The translations under genes and the position numbers were made by a program. The notes under the pieces were generated by a model. It was not told the origin of the DNA and ran no database searches. It saw nothing but the letters and a program-made list of their open reading frames with translations. Positions 37,514 through 48,779 of a stretch of DNA of 64,000 nucleotides are shown one piece after another. This DNA comes from Companilactobacillus kimchii DSM 13961 = JCM 10707. GTDB taxonomy: Bacteria > Bacillota > Bacilli > Lactobacillales > Lactobacillaceae. Numbering within the stretch: position 1 is the stretch's first letter; each line of letters opens with the position of its first letter. The DNA lies in assembly GCF_001435445.1 (NCBI RefSeq), contig NZ_AZDH01000027.1:62001-126000 (forward strand). Direction: 5' to 3'.

Positions 37514-38719
37514 TTATTCTTCTGAGTCTGTCGAATCGTCTTCGTCATCTACATCTTCTGAATCATTTGCAGCAGGATTCTGTGCATCATCAGCATTAGC
37601 AGCATTTTCACGAGTCTTTTCAATATCGATCTTGCCACTTTCAACATCATTGATATCGACGTCTTGATCGTTATCATCAACGAATTCAACTTGTGATTCA
37701 GGTTTGATGTCAATCTTGTAACCAGTCAATTTAGCAGCTAAACGTGCATTTTGACCTTTCTTCCCAATAGCTAATGATAAATGATAATCAGGTACAATTA
37801 CAATACATTGTTTCTTATCATTTTCATCAAATTGAACAGCAATAACTTCAGCTGGGTTCAATGCATTAGCAATGAAATCAACAGGATCATCGACATATGG
37901 CACAACATCAATGTTTTCACCATTTAATTCATCAACAACTGCTTGTACACGAGTACCCTTAGGACCGACACATGTACCAACAGGATCAACATCAGGATTG
38001 TCAGACTTTACAGCAATCTTAGTTCTGTCTCCAGCTTCACGAGCAATTGAAACAATTTCTACAGTTCCATCATATATTTCTGGAACTTGTTGTTCAAATA
38101 ATCGCTTAACTAAACCTGGATCAGTTCTAGATACAAAGACTTGAGGTCCCTTTGTAGCATTTTCAACCTTAGTTACATAAACACGAATTCTATCACGTGA
38201 ATTGTAAGTTTCACCAGGCATTTGATCATTCTTAGACATAACAGCTTCAATCTTACCAAAGTTGATATAAACATATCTATTATCACTACGTTCAACCGTT
38301 CCTTGGATGATTTCATGCTCATATTGACTGTATTCATTATAAATGATATCACGTTCTGCTTCACGAACACGTTGCATAATGACTTGTTTAGCAGTTTGAG
38401 CCGCAATACGTCCAAAATCTTTTGGCGTTACTTCTTCTTGAACGTGATCACCAACTTCGTAACCTCTGCTTTTCTTTTGAGCATCTTCAAGACTAACTTC
38501 CAAACGATCATCTACAACATCTTCAACAACTTCTTTAACCGCATAAACATGTATATTACCCTTTTTAGCATCAAATTCAACATTAACGTTTTGGGCTTGA
38601 TTATAATTTCTTTTATAAGCAGCTACCAAAGCAGCTTCTAGTGATTCAATAACATATTCTTTTTTGATGCCTTTTTCGCTTTCAAGCGCATCAAGTGCTT
38701 CAACCATTTCTTTACTCAT
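37514..38719 (-). CDS. nusA: Transcription factor NusA
   Basis: 401 residues. N-terminal RNA-polymerase-binding domain (1-130), S1 domain (IIQGTVERSDNRYVYINFGKIEAV), then two KH domains (GTCVGPKGTRVQAVVDEL and LAIGKKGQNARLAAKLTG). The tail after about 350 is acidic (DDNDQDVDINDV...DEDDSTDSEE), as in Firmicutes NusA proteins lacking the extra C-terminal repeats of enterobacteria. It promotes pausing and intrinsic termination. AAGGAG precedes ATG 38719. The leader terminator ahead of rimP suggests autoregulation. Confidence 0.97.
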   Translation of the reverse strand: MSKEMVEALDALESEKGIKKEYVIESLEAALVAAYKRNYNQAQNVNVEFDAKKGNIHVYAVKEVVEDVVDDRLEVSLEDAQKKSRGYEVGDHVQEEVTPKDFGRIAAQTAKQVIMQRVREAERDIIYNEYSQYEHEIIQGTVERSDNRYVYINFGKIEAVMSKNDQMPGETYNSRDRIRVYVTKVENATKGPQVFVSRTDPGLVKRLFEQQVPEIYDGTVEIVSIAREAGDRTKIAVKSDNPDVDPVGTCVGPKGTRVQAVVDELNGENIDVVPYVDDPVDFIANALNPAEVIAVQFDENDKKQCIVIVPDYHLSLAIGKKGQNARLAAKLTGYKIDIKPESQVEFVDDNDQDVDINDVESGKIDIEKTRENAANADDAQNPAANDSEDVDDEDDSTDSEE

Positions 38720-38729
38720 GATTTTCTCC

Positions 38730-39197
38730 TTAGAATTCGATTGCAAGTCTGAGTTTAGCGATGTTGTCTCGACTAATTTCTACTTGCTTCCGTAAATTCT
38801 TAACTTTAACGTTCAAAGTTATCTTGGTATCCGTTACCTCTAGTAAAGTTCCCTCAAAAGCTTTTTGACCATCTTGTTTTTGATAAAGAGAAGCATGCAC
38901 ATAATCGTCAACATAATCAGTAAGACTTTCATCGTTTTTCAAGGGACGTTCTGCACCTGGAGATGAAACCTCTAAGTAATAAGCAGGTTCAATTGGATTC
39001 AATTCGTCCAACTTCTCACCATACTCTTCACTAATAAGCGCGCAATCATCGATGCTGATTCCACCCTTCTTATCTGCATAAACTCTCAAATACCAATCTC
39101 CACGTTCGTGAACGAATTCCAAATCAACGAGAAAGAAATCATGTTGATCTAAGATTGGTTTTAAAATGGCTTTTAATTCTTCAACTTTTGTATCCAA
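38730..39197 (-). CDS. rimP: Ribosome maturation factor RimP
   Basis: 155 residues, standard length with this start. It assists early 30S assembly. Motifs: YLRVYADKKGGISIDDCALISEEYGEKLDE and EVSSPGAERPL. I prefer TTG 39197, seven bases after GGAGG, over ATG 39203, which sits only two bases from it. It is first gene of rimP-nusA-ylxR-L7Ae-infB-rbfA. The stop is ten bases before the nusA start codon. Confidence 0.95.
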   Translation of the reverse strand: MDTKVEELKAILKPILDQHDFFLVDLEFVHERGDWYLRVYADKKGGISIDDCALISEEYGEKLDELNPIEPAYYLEVSSPGAERPLKNDESLTDYVDDYVHASLYQKQDGQKAFEGTLLEVTDTKITLNVKVKNLRKQVEISRDNIAKLRLAIEF

Positions 39198-39224
39198 GGA
39201 CATTCCTCCAAAGTAATCGGCAAT

Positions 39225-39251
39225 AAAAAGAGTGAGCATCTCTGCTCACTC
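39225..39251 (-). terminator. Leader terminator of the rimP-nusA operon
   Basis: Minus strand: GAGTGAGC-AGAGAT-GCTCACTC (39251-39230) then TTTTTATT. It ends about 28 bases before the rimP start, leaving no room for a promoter downstream, so operon transcripts must read through it. It also stops transcripts arriving from polC. Confidence 0.88.
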
Positions 39252-39261
39252 ATTAATCAGT

Positions 39262-39280
39262 AATTAACTAGTAGTTAATT
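39262..39280. repeat. Leader palindrome before the rimP terminator
   Basis: Perfect palindrome AATTAACTA-G-TAGTTAATT between the extended -10 and the leader terminator. As RNA it can fold into a nine-pair stem. It could be an alternative structure or a protein site. Confidence 0.6.
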
Positions 39281-39305
39281 TAACATATATTTAATATTAA
39301 AGCAA

Positions 39306-39314
39306 ATTATAACA
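39306..39314 (-). promoter_or_regulatory. Extended -10 promoter of the rimP-nusA operon
   Basis: Minus strand TGTTATAAT: a perfect -10 (TATAAT) with the TG extension, eight bases past the polC stop codon. A weak TTATCA lies 19 bases upstream. Transcripts would begin near 39299, giving a leader of about 100 nt. Confidence 0.65.
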
Positions 39315-39321
39315 ACCATAC

Positions 39322-42300
39322 CTAGAACAATGATAACTGATTTTCGTCTGGCATGCCATCTAAAACATGATTTTCTGTCATATATTCGATAACTGTCTTC
39401 GAAACTTTACCACGAGTTCCTAAATCTTGTTTAGATAGGAATGGTTGCTCTTCACGTGCAGCCACGATTTGTTTAGCAACGTTATCACCCAATCCAGGAA
39501 TAGCATTGAATGGGGCCAACAAAGTTTTATCATCAATAATTTTAAAATCAAAGGCATCTGACTTATCTAAATCAACCATCTTGATTGTAAAACCACGTTC
39601 CAAACATTCATTAGCCAATTCCAAAACCGTCAAAAGATTCTTCTCTTTTGTAGAAGCATCCATCCCTTTGTCATTGATAGCTTTCATTGAAGCCTTAACC
39701 GCATCTTTACCTGTTGTCATTGCGACCAAATCAAAATCGTCGGCACGGACTGAGAAATAGGCACAGTAATAATAAAGTGGATGATGAACCTTAAAGTATG
39801 CAATTCTTAACGCCATGATGATATAAGCTGTCGCATGGGCTCTAGGGAACATATACTTAATTTTCAAACAAGAATCAATATACCAGTCAGGCACATCAGC
39901 GTCTTTCATAGCTTGTTTCCAGTCATCAGGAATACCACGTCCCTTACGAACATGCTCCATAATTTGGAAAGCCATTTGTGAATCCATACCATAGTGAATC
40001 AAATCCATCATGATATTATCACGACAACCAATAACTTCCTTCAAAGTTACAACACCCTTGTCAATCAACTCTTCCGCATTACCTAACCACACATCAGTAC
40101 CATGCGATAGTCCAGAAATTTGTAATAATTCAGCAAAAGTAGTTGGATGAGTTTTTTCCAACATTCCACGAACAAAACGCGTACCGAATTCAGGCACACC
40201 CAAAGTTCCGGTTTTTGAGAAAATTTGTTCAGGCGTAACATCTAGTGAATCAGTTCCTCTGAACAATTCCATAACCCCAGGATCTTTAACTGGTAAAGTC
40301 TTAGGATCAATGCCTGATAAATCTTGAAGCATACGAATCATTGTGGGATCATCATGTCCCAAAATATCAAGTTTCAAAATATTATCATGAATAGAATGGA
40401 AATCAAAATGGGTTGTTTTCCATAGTGCTGTTTGATCATCGGCTGGATATTGAATCGGTGTGAAGTCAAAAATGTCCATATAATCTGGAACAACAATGAT
40501 ACCAGCCGGATGTTGACCAGTAGTACGTTTGACACCGGTTGAACCCATGGCTAATCGTTCTTCTTCAGCATTACGGAAATTCTGGCCGGTTAGCTCTTCA
40601 TAATTTTTAACATATCCGAAAGCCGTACGATCGGCAATTGTACCAATAGTACCAGCTCTAAATACGTGATCTTCCCCAAACAATACTTTGGTATAGTTAT
40701 GAGCTACCGGTTGGTAGTCACCAGAGAAGTTCAAATCAATATCAGGAACCTTATCACCCTTAAAACCAAGGAATGTTTCAAACGGAATATCCTGACCATC
40801 TTTTTTCATATCTGTACCACATTTAGGACAATCCTTATCTGGTAAATCGTATCCTGAACCAACTTCACCTTTAGTAAAGAATTCAGAGTACTTACAGTTA
40901 GGACAACGGTAATGTGGTGGCAAAGGATTAACTTCAGTAATACCAGTCATAGTGGCAACGAAACTAGATCCAACGGAACCACGGGAACCAACCAAATACC
41001 CATCCTTATTAGACTTATAAACTAAACGTTGAGCAATTAAGTAAATAACTGAGAAACCATTTCCGATGATACTCTTTAATTCACGATCCATTCGCTTTTG
41101 AACTAGCTCTGGTAAAGGATCACCATAGAGTTCATGAGCCTTGTTCATCGTTAAACTACGAATTTCATCTTCGGCCCCCTCCATTTTAGGAGTATAAAGC
41201 TTATCCTTAACTGGGGAAATTTCATCAATTGAATCCATAATCTTCTTTGGATTGTCAACAATAATTTCTTGTTCAGTTTGTTGATCCATATAATCGAATT
41301 CATCAAACATTTCATTAGTAGTTCTAAATTGCACATCAGGTAATTCCGGTCTACGAGCCAAAGCGTTACTCTTCACAGCCTTGATAACAATATCTCGATA
41401 AACTTTATCATGTGGATCAAGATAATGTACATCCCCTGTTGCAACAACTGGTTTATCTAATTCTTTACCCAACTTAACAATATTTTTGATAATTTCCTGC
41501 AAAGCATCTTCATCCTTAATGATTTTAATATCAATTAGATGTTGATACAAAGTCTGTGGCATAACTTCTAAGTAATCGTAATACTGTGCTAATTCACGAG
41601 TATCGTCATAACCCTTTTGCATCATGCTAGTAAAGACTTCACCGTTTTCACAGGCTGATCCAACAATGATACCTTCACGGTACTTATTCAACAGTCTTCT
41701 AGGTACACGTGCAGTTCGATAAAAGTAACGCGTCATTGAATAAGAAACAATCTTAAACATATTTTTCAAACCGGCCTGTGTTTTAGCCAAAAGAATTGCG
41801 TGACTTGGACGAGCTTGTTTATAAGCCTCTTCACCACCAACGTGGTCATTCAACTGATTAACGTTTCTAGTTCCAAATTTATCTTCCAATTCATCGAACA
41901 ACTTATACATTAAGTAACCAGTTGTTTCAGCATCAGAATCAGCTCTATGGTGATGTTCCAAGACAATATGATAACGTTTAGCTAAAGAATCCAATTTATG
42001 ATTACGATACTCTGAATGCAAAGTTCTCGACATTTCCAAAGTATCAATGACAGGCATTGCTAGACGTGGACGTCCCATTCTTGTCAAAGCCGCATTCATG
42101 AAACCCATATCAAAGGTAACATTATGACCTACTAGAATATCGTCACCAATGAAATCCATGAATTCTCCAACAATCACCGTCTCATCTGGTGCATCCTTAA
42201 CCATATCATTTGTGATACTAGTCAAGTTAGTTGTTACTTCTGATAAAGGATGACCCGGATTAATAAATTTATCAAAACGGGCAATTACTTCTCCGTCTTT

Positions 42301-43623
42301 CATCTTAGTAGCACCAATTTCAATAATTGAATCATAGACGGCAGATAAACCAGTTGTTTCAGTATCGAAGATAACATATTCCGAACCATTTAATGCTTGG
42401 TCTCGCAAGTTGTAGGCAATTGGATTACCTTCATCAACTAAATCAACTTCCACACCGTAAGCAATTTTAACTCCAAATTTCTTTCCAGCATTATAAGCTT
42501 CTGGGAAGGCCTGTAAAGCACGATGATCAGTAATGGCAATTCCTGTTTGTCCCCAGTCACTGGCACGTTTGATCAAATCGGTTGCACTAGGGATGGCATC
42601 CATTTGACTCATATTAGTGTGAGCATGTAATTCAATTCGTTTGTTTTCATCCTCAGCTGTATCTTTACGCATTTCATGTTTAATTATATTGATATCGTTA
42701 GCCATAATTACCAATTCACGCGAGAAGTTATCCTCTTGAACATTACCACGAACTCTAATCCAAGAACCTTCATCTAAACTGGCAAAGAAGTTCTCATCAT
42801 CTTCACCATTAGAGAATTTTTTGATACTGAAAGATGAAGTGTAGTCGGTAACTTTCATAATCAAAAGTGAACGACCAGATTTCAACTTACGAACATCGAT
42901 GTTAAAGACGTAACCTTCAACGACTTTATTCCGATCCTCTTCAATAATATCAACCATTTGGGTAATTTCCTGATCATCAGGAATTTTACGACCAACTTTA
43001 GAAACATTGCCCGCTGGTTTAGCAGCTTTCTTGGCACTAACTTCTTTTGCCTTGGCTTGAAACTGCTTTGTCTTCTCAGCATTAGCGGCCTTCATAGCTT
43101 CGGTTTTCTCTTGATATTTAGCTTTATCGACATTTGTTCTAATTCTAAAGTCAGGAAAACCCAAACTACTGTATTCAGACTGTAAACCATCAATAACTTT
43201 CCCATCAACAAAATCAGCCATAAAGCTATTAGAAACATCTAAAAAGACTTGATCATTCTCAACATGTGGCGGTGTTTGACTAATTTTGTCCAAAACCATT
43301 GGAGATTCAACGTTACAGTCATTCAAAACATAATTCCAATAATCTTTGATCTCGCTTTCAGACAATTCCGAATCAGTTGTTTTGATTTCAAAATTAACCT
43401 GTGCAATACCATCGAAGCTGGCTTTTAAGGCTTTAACAAATGTCATGAAATCATTGAATGGTAAAACGCGTTTAAATTCAAAAAAGAATGTCCAGCGTTT
43501 ACTATTCTTATGAACTTCAAGTTTATTTAATTTTCCATCGATAAACGCATCACTAGATGTCAATAAACTGTCTAGTTTAATTTGTTTAACTAAAATTTCA
43601 AAAAGTTGTTTTGTATCTGACAT
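39322..43623 (-). CDS. polC: DNA polymerase III alpha subunit, PolC type
   Basis: 1433 residues, the replicative polymerase of low-GC Gram-positives. N-terminal and OB domains are followed by a PHP domain split by the 3'-5' exonuclease ([11 protein letters not shown] near 420, and [10 protein letters not shown]). The polymerase core has CRCPNC-like zinc ligands ([19 protein letters not shown]...CPKCGTD) and [13 protein letters not shown]. The end carries helix-hairpin-helix motifs. The product looks complete. It follows proS by 39 bases and precedes the rimP-operon promoter. Confidence 0.98.
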   Translation of the reverse strand: MSDTKQLFEILVKQIKLDSLLTSSDAFIDGKLNKLEVHKNSKRWTFFFEFKRVLPFNDFMTFVKALKASFDGIAQVNFEIKTTDSELSESEIKDYWNYVLNDCNVESPMVLDKISQTPPHVENDQVFLDVSNSFMADFVDGKVIDGLQSEYSSLGFPDFRIRTNVDKAKYQEKTEAMKAANAEKTKQFQAKAKEVSAKKAAKPAGNVSKVGRKIPDDQEITQMVDIIEEDRNKVVEGYVFNIDVRKLKSGRSLLIMKVTDYTSSFSIKKFSNGEDDENFFASLDEGSWIRVRGNVQEDNFSRELVIMANDINIIKHEMRKDTAEDENKRIELHAHTNMSQMDAIPSATDLIKRASDWGQTGIAITDHRALQAFPEAYNAGKKFGVKIAYGVEVDLVDEGNPIAYNLRDQALNGSEYVIFDTETTGLSAVYDSIIEIGATKMKDGEVIARFDKFINPGHPLSEVTTNLTSITNDMVKDAPDETVIVGEFMDFIGDDILVGHNVTFDMGFMNAALTRMGRPRLAMPVIDTLEMSRTLHSEYRNHKLDSLAKRYHIVLEHHHRADSDAETTGYLMYKLFDELEDKFGTRNVNQLNDHVGGEEAYKQARPSHAILLAKTQAGLKNMFKIVSYSMTRYFYRTARVPRRLLNKYREGIIVGSACENGEVFTSMMQKGYDDTRELAQYYDYLEVMPQTLYQHLIDIKIIKDEDALQEIIKNIVKLGKELDKPVVATGDVHYLDPHDKVYRDIVIKAVKSNALARRPELPDVQFRTTNEMFDEFDYMDQQTEQEIIVDNPKKIMDSIDEISPVKDKLYTPKMEGAEDEIRSLTMNKAHELYGDPLPELVQKRMDRELKSIIGNGFSVIYLIAQRLVYKSNKDGYLVGSRGSVGSSFVATMTGITEVNPLPPHYRCPNCKYSEFFTKGEVGSGYDLPDKDCPKCGTDMKKDGQDIPFETFLGFKGDKVPDIDLNFSGDYQPVAHNYTKVLFGEDHVFRAGTIGTIADRTAFGYVKNYEELTGQNFRNAEEERLAMGSTGVKRTTGQHPAGIIVVPDYMDIFDFTPIQYPADDQTALWKTTHFDFHSIHDNILKLDILGHDDPTMIRMLQDLSGIDPKTLPVKDPGVMELFRGTDSLDVTPEQIFSKTGTLGVPEFGTRFVRGMLEKTHPTTFAELLQISGLSHGTDVWLGNAEELIDKGVVTLKEVIGCRDNIMMDLIHYGMDSQMAFQIMEHVRKGRGIPDDWKQAMKDADVPDWYIDSCLKIKYMFPRAHATAYIIMALRIAYFKVHHPLYYYCAYFSVRADDFDLVAMTTGKDAVKASMKAINDKGMDASTKEKNLLTVLELANECLERGFTIKMVDLDKSDAFDFKIIDDKTLLAPFNAIPGLGDNVAKQIVAAREEQPFLSKQDLGTRGKVSKTVIEYMTENHVLDGMPDENQLSLF

Positions 43624-43662
43624 ATTCTTTCCTTCAAAAAATAAAAAAAGGCCTAAGCCTCA

Positions 43663-45369
43663 TTACTGATTCTTAAGCAATATTTTTACTGAATTTACTA
43701 ATTCATCTTTACTTACTTCGATTGTCTCACCAGTACTTCTAATCTTTAGTTCAACAATTCCGTCACTAGCCTTTTTACCAACGGTAATTCTAATAGGAAT
43801 ACCAATTAGATCTGAGTCAGCAAATTTAACACCAGGACGTTCTTTACGATCATCAAGTAAGACATCATATCCTTCATTTTGTAACAATTCAACGATTTCG
43901 TCACTTAATTTGCCTTGAACGTCGTTATTGTACTTAATAGGAACAACATGAACTTGGTATGGAGCCAAACTAACTGGCCAAACAATACCATTTTCATCAC
44001 TGTGTTGTTCGATAATGGCTGTCAATAGACGAGAAATACCAATACCGTAACTTCCCATGATCAATGGATTAGATTTACCATTTTCATCTAAGAAATTAGC
44101 GCCAAGTGCCTTAGAGAATTTAGTACCTAACTTAAAGATATGACCAATTTCAATACCACGTGTAAACTTGATATGACCACGACCATCAGGTGAAACTTCT
44201 CCCTCTTTGATAACACGGAAATCTCTGAATTCTGGTGTTTCATCAACAATATCTTCAAAATTAGCATTAAACAAATGTACATCAGCTTTATTCAAACCGA
44301 CAACAAAGTTCATCAAACCAACTAATGAACTATCATAAAGTACCTTAACTTTATCATTGATACCCTTAGGTCCAATGAATCCAGGAACACTGCCGAAGAC
44401 ATCCTTAACTTCATCAGGAGTTGCCTCACGTAGAAAATCAGCACCAAGATAGTTCTTCAATTTAACATCATTTACATCGTAATCTCCACGAATCATAACC
44501 ATGACTGGTTCATCATCAGCCATATAAGCAACGGCCTTCATAATTCTTGAAGATTCAACTTTCAATAATTCTGCCAAAGCATCAATTGTATGTACATCAG
44601 GTGTATCAACAACCTCTGCTTCTTTCTTATCTTCAACTAAATTCTCTTCCATCTTACTTGCAGCCATTTCAAGATTGGCTGAGTAATCACTATCATCTGA
44701 ATAGGCAATTGTATCCTCACCGATTGAAGCAATAGCAGAGAATTCTTTTGAATCAGTACCACCCATGGCACCAGCATCACCAATAATAGCGCGATAATTT
44801 AAACCACAAATATCAAAGATATTGCGATAAGCTTGTTCCATTTGATTAAAGATAACATCAAGTTGTTCCTTATTAGCTGTGAAAGAATAAGCATCTTTCA
44901 TAATAAATTCACGACCACGAAGTAAACCATTACGAGGACGATCTTCATCACGATATTTCATTTGCATTTGATATAAAACAAGAGGTAACTTCTTGTAACT
45001 ATTCAAACTTTCCTTTACAACACTAGTAAATGTTTCTTCATGAGTTGGTCCCAAGATGAAATCACGTTCATGACGATCCTTAAACTTGAATAAGTTATCG
45101 CCATAAGTTTCATAACGACCACTTTCCTTCCAAAGATCAGCTGGTAAAATTGCTGGCATACGCATTTCTACGACATCAATTTTTTCCATTTCTTTACGAA
45201 CAATATTTTCAATTCTTTGAATAACTGACCAAGCCAATGGTAAGTATGCATATACCCCTGCAGAAACTTGTCTGATATAACCAGCTCGCAACATCAACTG
45301 ATGACTTACAGCCTCAGCATCTGAAGGAGTTTGCTTCAGTGTTGGAATATATAATTTTGATTGTTTCAA
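43663..45369 (-). CDS. proS: Prolyl-tRNA synthetase
   Basis: 568 residues, the long bacterial type with the INS editing domain between class II motifs 2 and 3 (about 225-400). Motif 2 is [26 protein letters not shown]; motif 3 is [18 protein letters not shown]. The C-terminal anticodon-binding domain has APYQVHVVP. It charges tRNA-Pro. It lies in the usual rseP-proS-polC order, 12 bases behind rseP. Only a weak five-pair AGGC/GCCT hairpin with a T run (about 43645-43660) separates it from polC. Confidence 0.97.
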   Translation of the reverse strand: MKQSKLYIPTLKQTPSDAEAVSHQLMLRAGYIRQVSAGVYAYLPLAWSVIQRIENIVRKEMEKIDVVEMRMPAILPADLWKESGRYETYGDNLFKFKDRHERDFILGPTHEETFTSVVKESLNSYKKLPLVLYQMQMKYRDEDRPRNGLLRGREFIMKDAYSFTANKEQLDVIFNQMEQAYRNIFDICGLNYRAIIGDAGAMGGTDSKEFSAIASIGEDTIAYSDDSDYSANLEMAASKMEENLVEDKKEAEVVDTPDVHTIDALAELLKVESSRIMKAVAYMADDEPVMVMIRGDYDVNDVKLKNYLGADFLREATPDEVKDVFGSVPGFIGPKGINDKVKVLYDSSLVGLMNFVVGLNKADVHLFNANFEDIVDETPEFRDFRVIKEGEVSPDGRGHIKFTRGIEIGHIFKLGTKFSKALGANFLDENGKSNPLIMGSYGIGISRLLTAIIEQHSDENGIVWPVSLAPYQVHVVPIKYNNDVQGKLSDEIVELLQNEGYDVLLDDRKERPGVKFADSDLIGIPIRITVGKKASDGIVELKIRSTGETIEVSKDELVNSVKILLKNQ

Positions 45370-45381
45370 GTTCTTATCCCC

Positions 45382-46644
45382 CTATTTTATAAAGAAGCGC
45401 TGAATATCATTCCATGTAACAGCAATCATCAACAAGACTAAAATTCCGACACCGATCAGTGTAATAACAGTTTCATACTGTTCAGGAATTGGTTTTCTTC
45501 TGATTGCTTCAACGATATTTAACAAAATCTTCCCACCATCTAAGGCTGGAATTGGAATTAAATTAACAATACCTAGGTTCATCGATAGCATTGATGTAAA
45601 GAGAATAATATTAATAATACCCTGTGATGCCACTTTTGAAGTCATCGAGTAGATCCCCACCGGACCAGATAATTGATTAATATTAAAACCACCAGATACC
45701 ATCTTACCTAATGCATGAAAGACCATTACGGTCGTTCCCCAACTGTATGAAAAGCCATATTTTACCTTAGCCCAAACACTAGAATCGGTTTTTGGCATAA
45801 TACCAATAAATCCATAGCTTTGACCCTGTGACTTAACAGACTTAGGGGTTAATTTAACTGTTTTAAGCTTTTTATTTGATTCAACTTTTAAAGTAACTTT
45901 CTTACCAGGGTTATTTTGAATGTTAGTTGATAAAGCAGTCCATGAACCGGTTTTCTTGCCATTGACACTCACAATCGTATCATTAACCTTCAAGCCTGCC
46001 TCTTGAGCAATTGAATTTTTCTCGATATGACCTAATTGGTTAGTAGCAACACCATTCATCATAAAAGCAGCTAAAATGGCCGCCAAGACTGCCAAGACAA
46101 AATTATTGAAAGGTCCCGCAAAATTAGTAATCATTCGCTTCCAAACAGAAACGGACTGAAGTTGAACATCGCGTGGTGCGATTTGAACCTCAGTACCGTC
46201 TTCTTCAACAATTGTTGCATCATGATCAACTGAATACTTCTTAACAACAGTTTCATCGCCGTTTTCATATCCTTCAATCACCAAATCATCAACTAAATCT
46301 GATTTAGATATTTGAACGGGGACCGCATTTGCATCATAAACCTTACTGGAAGTTATTATTTTTATTACTTTATCTTGATCATTTAATACTAAAGATGCCA
46401 TCGTTCCTGGTTGAATATCAGAATCGTCCTCCTGAGCGCCAGCCATACGTACGTATCCACCCAAAGGTAGCAACCTCAAAGTGTATGTCGTATGATTCTT
46501 ACGATAAGCGACAATTTTTGGACCCATCCCTACAGAAAATTCACGAACCAAAATCCCTGATTTCTTTGCAGCGTAATAGTGTCCAAATTCATGGACAATA
46601 ACTAATATTCCAAAAACGATTATAAATGTAATTATCGCGGTCAT
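45382..46644 (-). CDS. rseP: Site-2 intramembrane metalloprotease RseP
   Basis: 420 residues. The zinc motif HEFGH is at 18-22 within the first helix, a PDZ domain lies about 180-270 (GLKVNDTIVSVNGK), and the second active-site motif NLIPIPALDGG is near 365. It cleaves membrane-embedded substrates such as anti-sigma factors and signal-peptide remnants. ATG 46644 has GGAGG five bases upstream; the GTG-type extension to 46656 overlaps that site. It lies between cdsA and proS, the conserved Firmicutes order. Confidence 0.95.
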   Translation of the reverse strand: MTAIITFIIVFGILVIVHEFGHYYAAKKSGILVREFSVGMGPKIVAYRKNHTTYTLRLLPLGGYVRMAGAQEDDSDIQPGTMASLVLNDQDKVIKIITSSKVYDANAVPVQISKSDLVDDLVIEGYENGDETVVKKYSVDHDATIVEEDGTEVQIAPRDVQLQSVSVWKRMITNFAGPFNNFVLAVLAAILAAFMMNGVATNQLGHIEKNSIAQEAGLKVNDTIVSVNGKKTGSWTALSTNIQNNPGKKVTLKVESNKKLKTVKLTPKSVKSQGQSYGFIGIMPKTDSSVWAKVKYGFSYSWGTTVMVFHALGKMVSGGFNINQLSGPVGIYSMTSKVASQGIINIILFTSMLSMNLGIVNLIPIPALDGGKILLNIVEAIRRKPIPEQYETVITLIGVGILVLLMIAVTWNDIQRFFIK

Positions 46645-46663
46645 TTTAACCTCCACGAGATGC

Positions 46664-47458
46664 TTAGACTAAACCGAATATGTGTAACAAAGGTAATACA
46701 ATTAACATACTATCGAATCTATCTAAAATTCCACCATGTCCTGGCAAAATATTTCCTGAATCTTTAACTTTGTAATATCTCTTATAAGCTGATTCAATCA
46801 AATCACCCATTTGTCCCATAATTGATAGGACAAAGGCAATCATCAGCATTGTCGTCATTGAGTACTCTTGAGGTACAAAGTACATGTAAACGCCAGAAAG
46901 AATTAGAGCCATGATAATACCAGCAATTGTTCCTTCCCACGTCTTATTGGGACTAATTGCAGGCCATAATTTATGCTTACCAATTTTTCTACCGAATGTA
47001 TAAGCAAAAATATCAGTCGACCAAACGACGATCAAGGCATACATCAATAATCCCAAACCGGGATCTGAATTTCTTACAGCTGCTAAGTAGTGGAATCCTG
47101 TACCAATGTATAACATTGAAACCACTGAAACACCTGCATCTTCAAAATTAAATTTGTTCTTTGTTAGTACTGTAATAATCAACAAAATCACTGCAAAAAC
47201 ATAGAATAAATCTAATCTTGAAAAACTCTTTGGAAACCATCCACGGTAAAAGCCATTAGGAACGACTAAAGCTAATGTTCCTAAGATGGTTACTAAAAAG
47301 TCAAATGAAACGATGATACGTTTACGCATAATATAAACTTCAAAAACACCGACTGCGGCTAAAGCTGCTGCTGCAACTTCTAACCAGACTCCACCTGCAA
47401 GCAATATGGGAATAAAGATTGCTAGTGCAATAACGGCAGTAATGACACGTTGTTTCAT
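46664..47458 (-). CDS. cdsA: Phosphatidate cytidylyltransferase
   Basis: 264 residues, about eight membrane helices. It makes CDP-diacylglycerol from phosphatidate and CTP, the branch point of phospholipid synthesis. The CDS signature SPNKTWEGTIAG is near residue 163, and GDLIESAYKRYYKVKDSGNILPGHGGILDRFDS is near the C-terminus with its catalytic Asp pair intact. It follows uppS by 14 bases. Together with plsC at 52603 the window encodes two steps of the same lipid pathway. Confidence 0.96.
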   Translation of the reverse strand: MKQRVITAVIALAIFIPILLAGGVWLEVAAAALAAVGVFEVYIMRKRIIVSFDFLVTILGTLALVVPNGFYRGWFPKSFSRLDLFYVFAVILLIITVLTKNKFNFEDAGVSVVSMLYIGTGFHYLAAVRNSDPGLGLLMYALIVVWSTDIFAYTFGRKIGKHKLWPAISPNKTWEGTIAGIIMALILSGVYMYFVPQEYSMTTMLMIAFVLSIMGQMGDLIESAYKRYYKVKDSGNILPGHGGILDRFDSMLIVLPLLHIFGLV

Positions 47459-47472
47459 AATTTTCCCCCAAA

Positions 47473-48213
47473 CTAAACAGACCCGTAACGACGATCTCTT
47501 CTGTCAAATTCTTTAATATCCTCAACTAAATCATCGACCGTGAAATCAGGCCAGTAACTGTCATCAAAGATCATTTCTGTATAAGCTAATTGCCAGAGCA
47601 TGAAGTTAGAAATTCTTTCTTCTCCACTAGTTCTGATTAGCAAATCCGGATCAGCTAATTCTTTTAAGTGATTCGTCAACAAATGGTCTGCAAACATAGT
47701 GTCGTCAATATCACTTGGATCTATTGAACCACTAGCCGCTTCGATTGCCAAATTTTTAGCAGCATTAACAATCTCAGCACGACCACCATAGTTGAAAGCA
47801 AAATTGAGGATCATTCCAGTATTACCCTTAGTATCCTCAACTGCTTTTAAAACTACTTTTCTGGTTTTGTCAGGTAAGTGATCAGTAAATCCGGTTACGA
47901 ACACTCGAATATTTTCTTTAATTAGGTCTGGCATAAAGGTCCCAAAGAAGTCTACTGGTAATTTCATTAAAAAATTAACTTCTTTACTAGGTCGACTCCA
48001 ATTTTCAGTAGAAAAAGCATACAAGCTTAAAACTTTAACTCCAAGATGACTAGCTGCTGTGGCTATCGTCTTGACATTGTTCATGCCTTCTTTATGACCA
48101 GCAATACGAGGTTGCCCTTTTCTCTTAGCCCAACGTCCGTTACCGTCCATAATGATGGCAATATGCTTAGGAACTGATATGTCTGAATCTAATTGTCTCT
48201 TACTATCTGTCAT
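47473..48213 (-). CDS. uppS: Undecaprenyl diphosphate synthase (isoprenyl transferase)
   Basis: 246 residues. A cis-prenyltransferase that adds isopentenyl units to farnesyl diphosphate, making the lipid carrier for peptidoglycan and teichoic acids. Catalytic D23 lies in IIMDGNGRWAKRKGQPRIAGHKEG; FSTENWSRP and DLLIRTSGEERISNFMLWQLAYTE are the other signatures. It lies eight bases after frr. Confidence 0.97.
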   Translation of the reverse strand: MTDSKRQLDSDISVPKHIAIIMDGNGRWAKRKGQPRIAGHKEGMNNVKTIATAASHLGVKVLSLYAFSTENWSRPSKEVNFLMKLPVDFFGTFMPDLIKENIRVFVTGFTDHLPDKTRKVVLKAVEDTKGNTGMILNFAFNYGGRAEIVNAAKNLAIEAASGSIDPSDIDDTMFADHLLTNHLKELADPDLLIRTSGEERISNFMLWQLAYTEMIFDDSYWPDFTVDDLVEDIKEFDRRDRRYGSV

Positions 48214-48221
48214 AAAGACTA

Positions 48222-48779
48222 TTATCCTTCAGTAATTTCTTTTTCTTTGGCTGCTGCTAATTCGTCAACTTGTGCGATAGCCTTGTCAGTAACCTTTTGA
48301 ACTTGATCTTCAATATCATGGAATTCATCTTCAGTTACGTCATTAGCCTTCAATTGCTTCTTAAGATCATCCATAGCTTCACGACGGACGTTTCTAACGG
48401 CAATACGACTCTCTTCAGCCTCTTTACCTACTTGCTTAGCAATCTCTTGTCTACGTTCACCAGTAAGCTGTGGGATAACCAAACGGATAACCTTACCGTC
48501 ATTAGCAGGGTTCAATCCTAAATCAGATGAATTGATAGCATGTTCGATATCATCCAATGATGATTGGTCATAAGGTGTGATCATCAAAACACGTGCTTCA
48601 GGAATATTGATTGAAGCAACTTGGTTCAATGGTACATCAGTACCATAGTATGAAACCTTAACGTTGCTCAAGATAGAAGCATTAGCTTTACCCGCACGGA
48701 TATTGGCTAATTCTTTTCTAAGAACGTCAATTGATTTTGACATATTTTCTTGTGCTTTTGTAACAGCTTTGTTAGTCAT
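48222..48779 (-). CDS. frr: Ribosome recycling factor
   Basis: 185 residues with ATG 48779, exactly the usual RRF length. It splits the 70S complex with EF-G after termination. Family motifs are [25 protein letters not shown] and the end [26 protein letters not shown]. Two adjacent ATG codons (48782, 48779) overlap the pyrH stop region, and the second has better spacing from AAGGGTGG. It is translationally coupled to pyrH. Confidence 0.96.
   Translation of the reverse strand: MTNKAVTKAQENMSKSIDVLRKELANIRAGKANASILSNVKVSYYGTDVPLNQVASINIPEARVLMITPYDQSSLDDIEHAINSSDLGLNPANDGKVIRLVIPQLTGERRQEIAKQVGKEAEESRIAVRNVRREAMDDLKKQLKANDVTEDEFHDIEDQVQKVTDKAIAQVDELAAAKEKEITEG

Noticed and set aside
38222-38641. 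139-residue plus-strand ORF opposite nusA
   Set aside because: Antisense shadow of nusA with no initiation signal.
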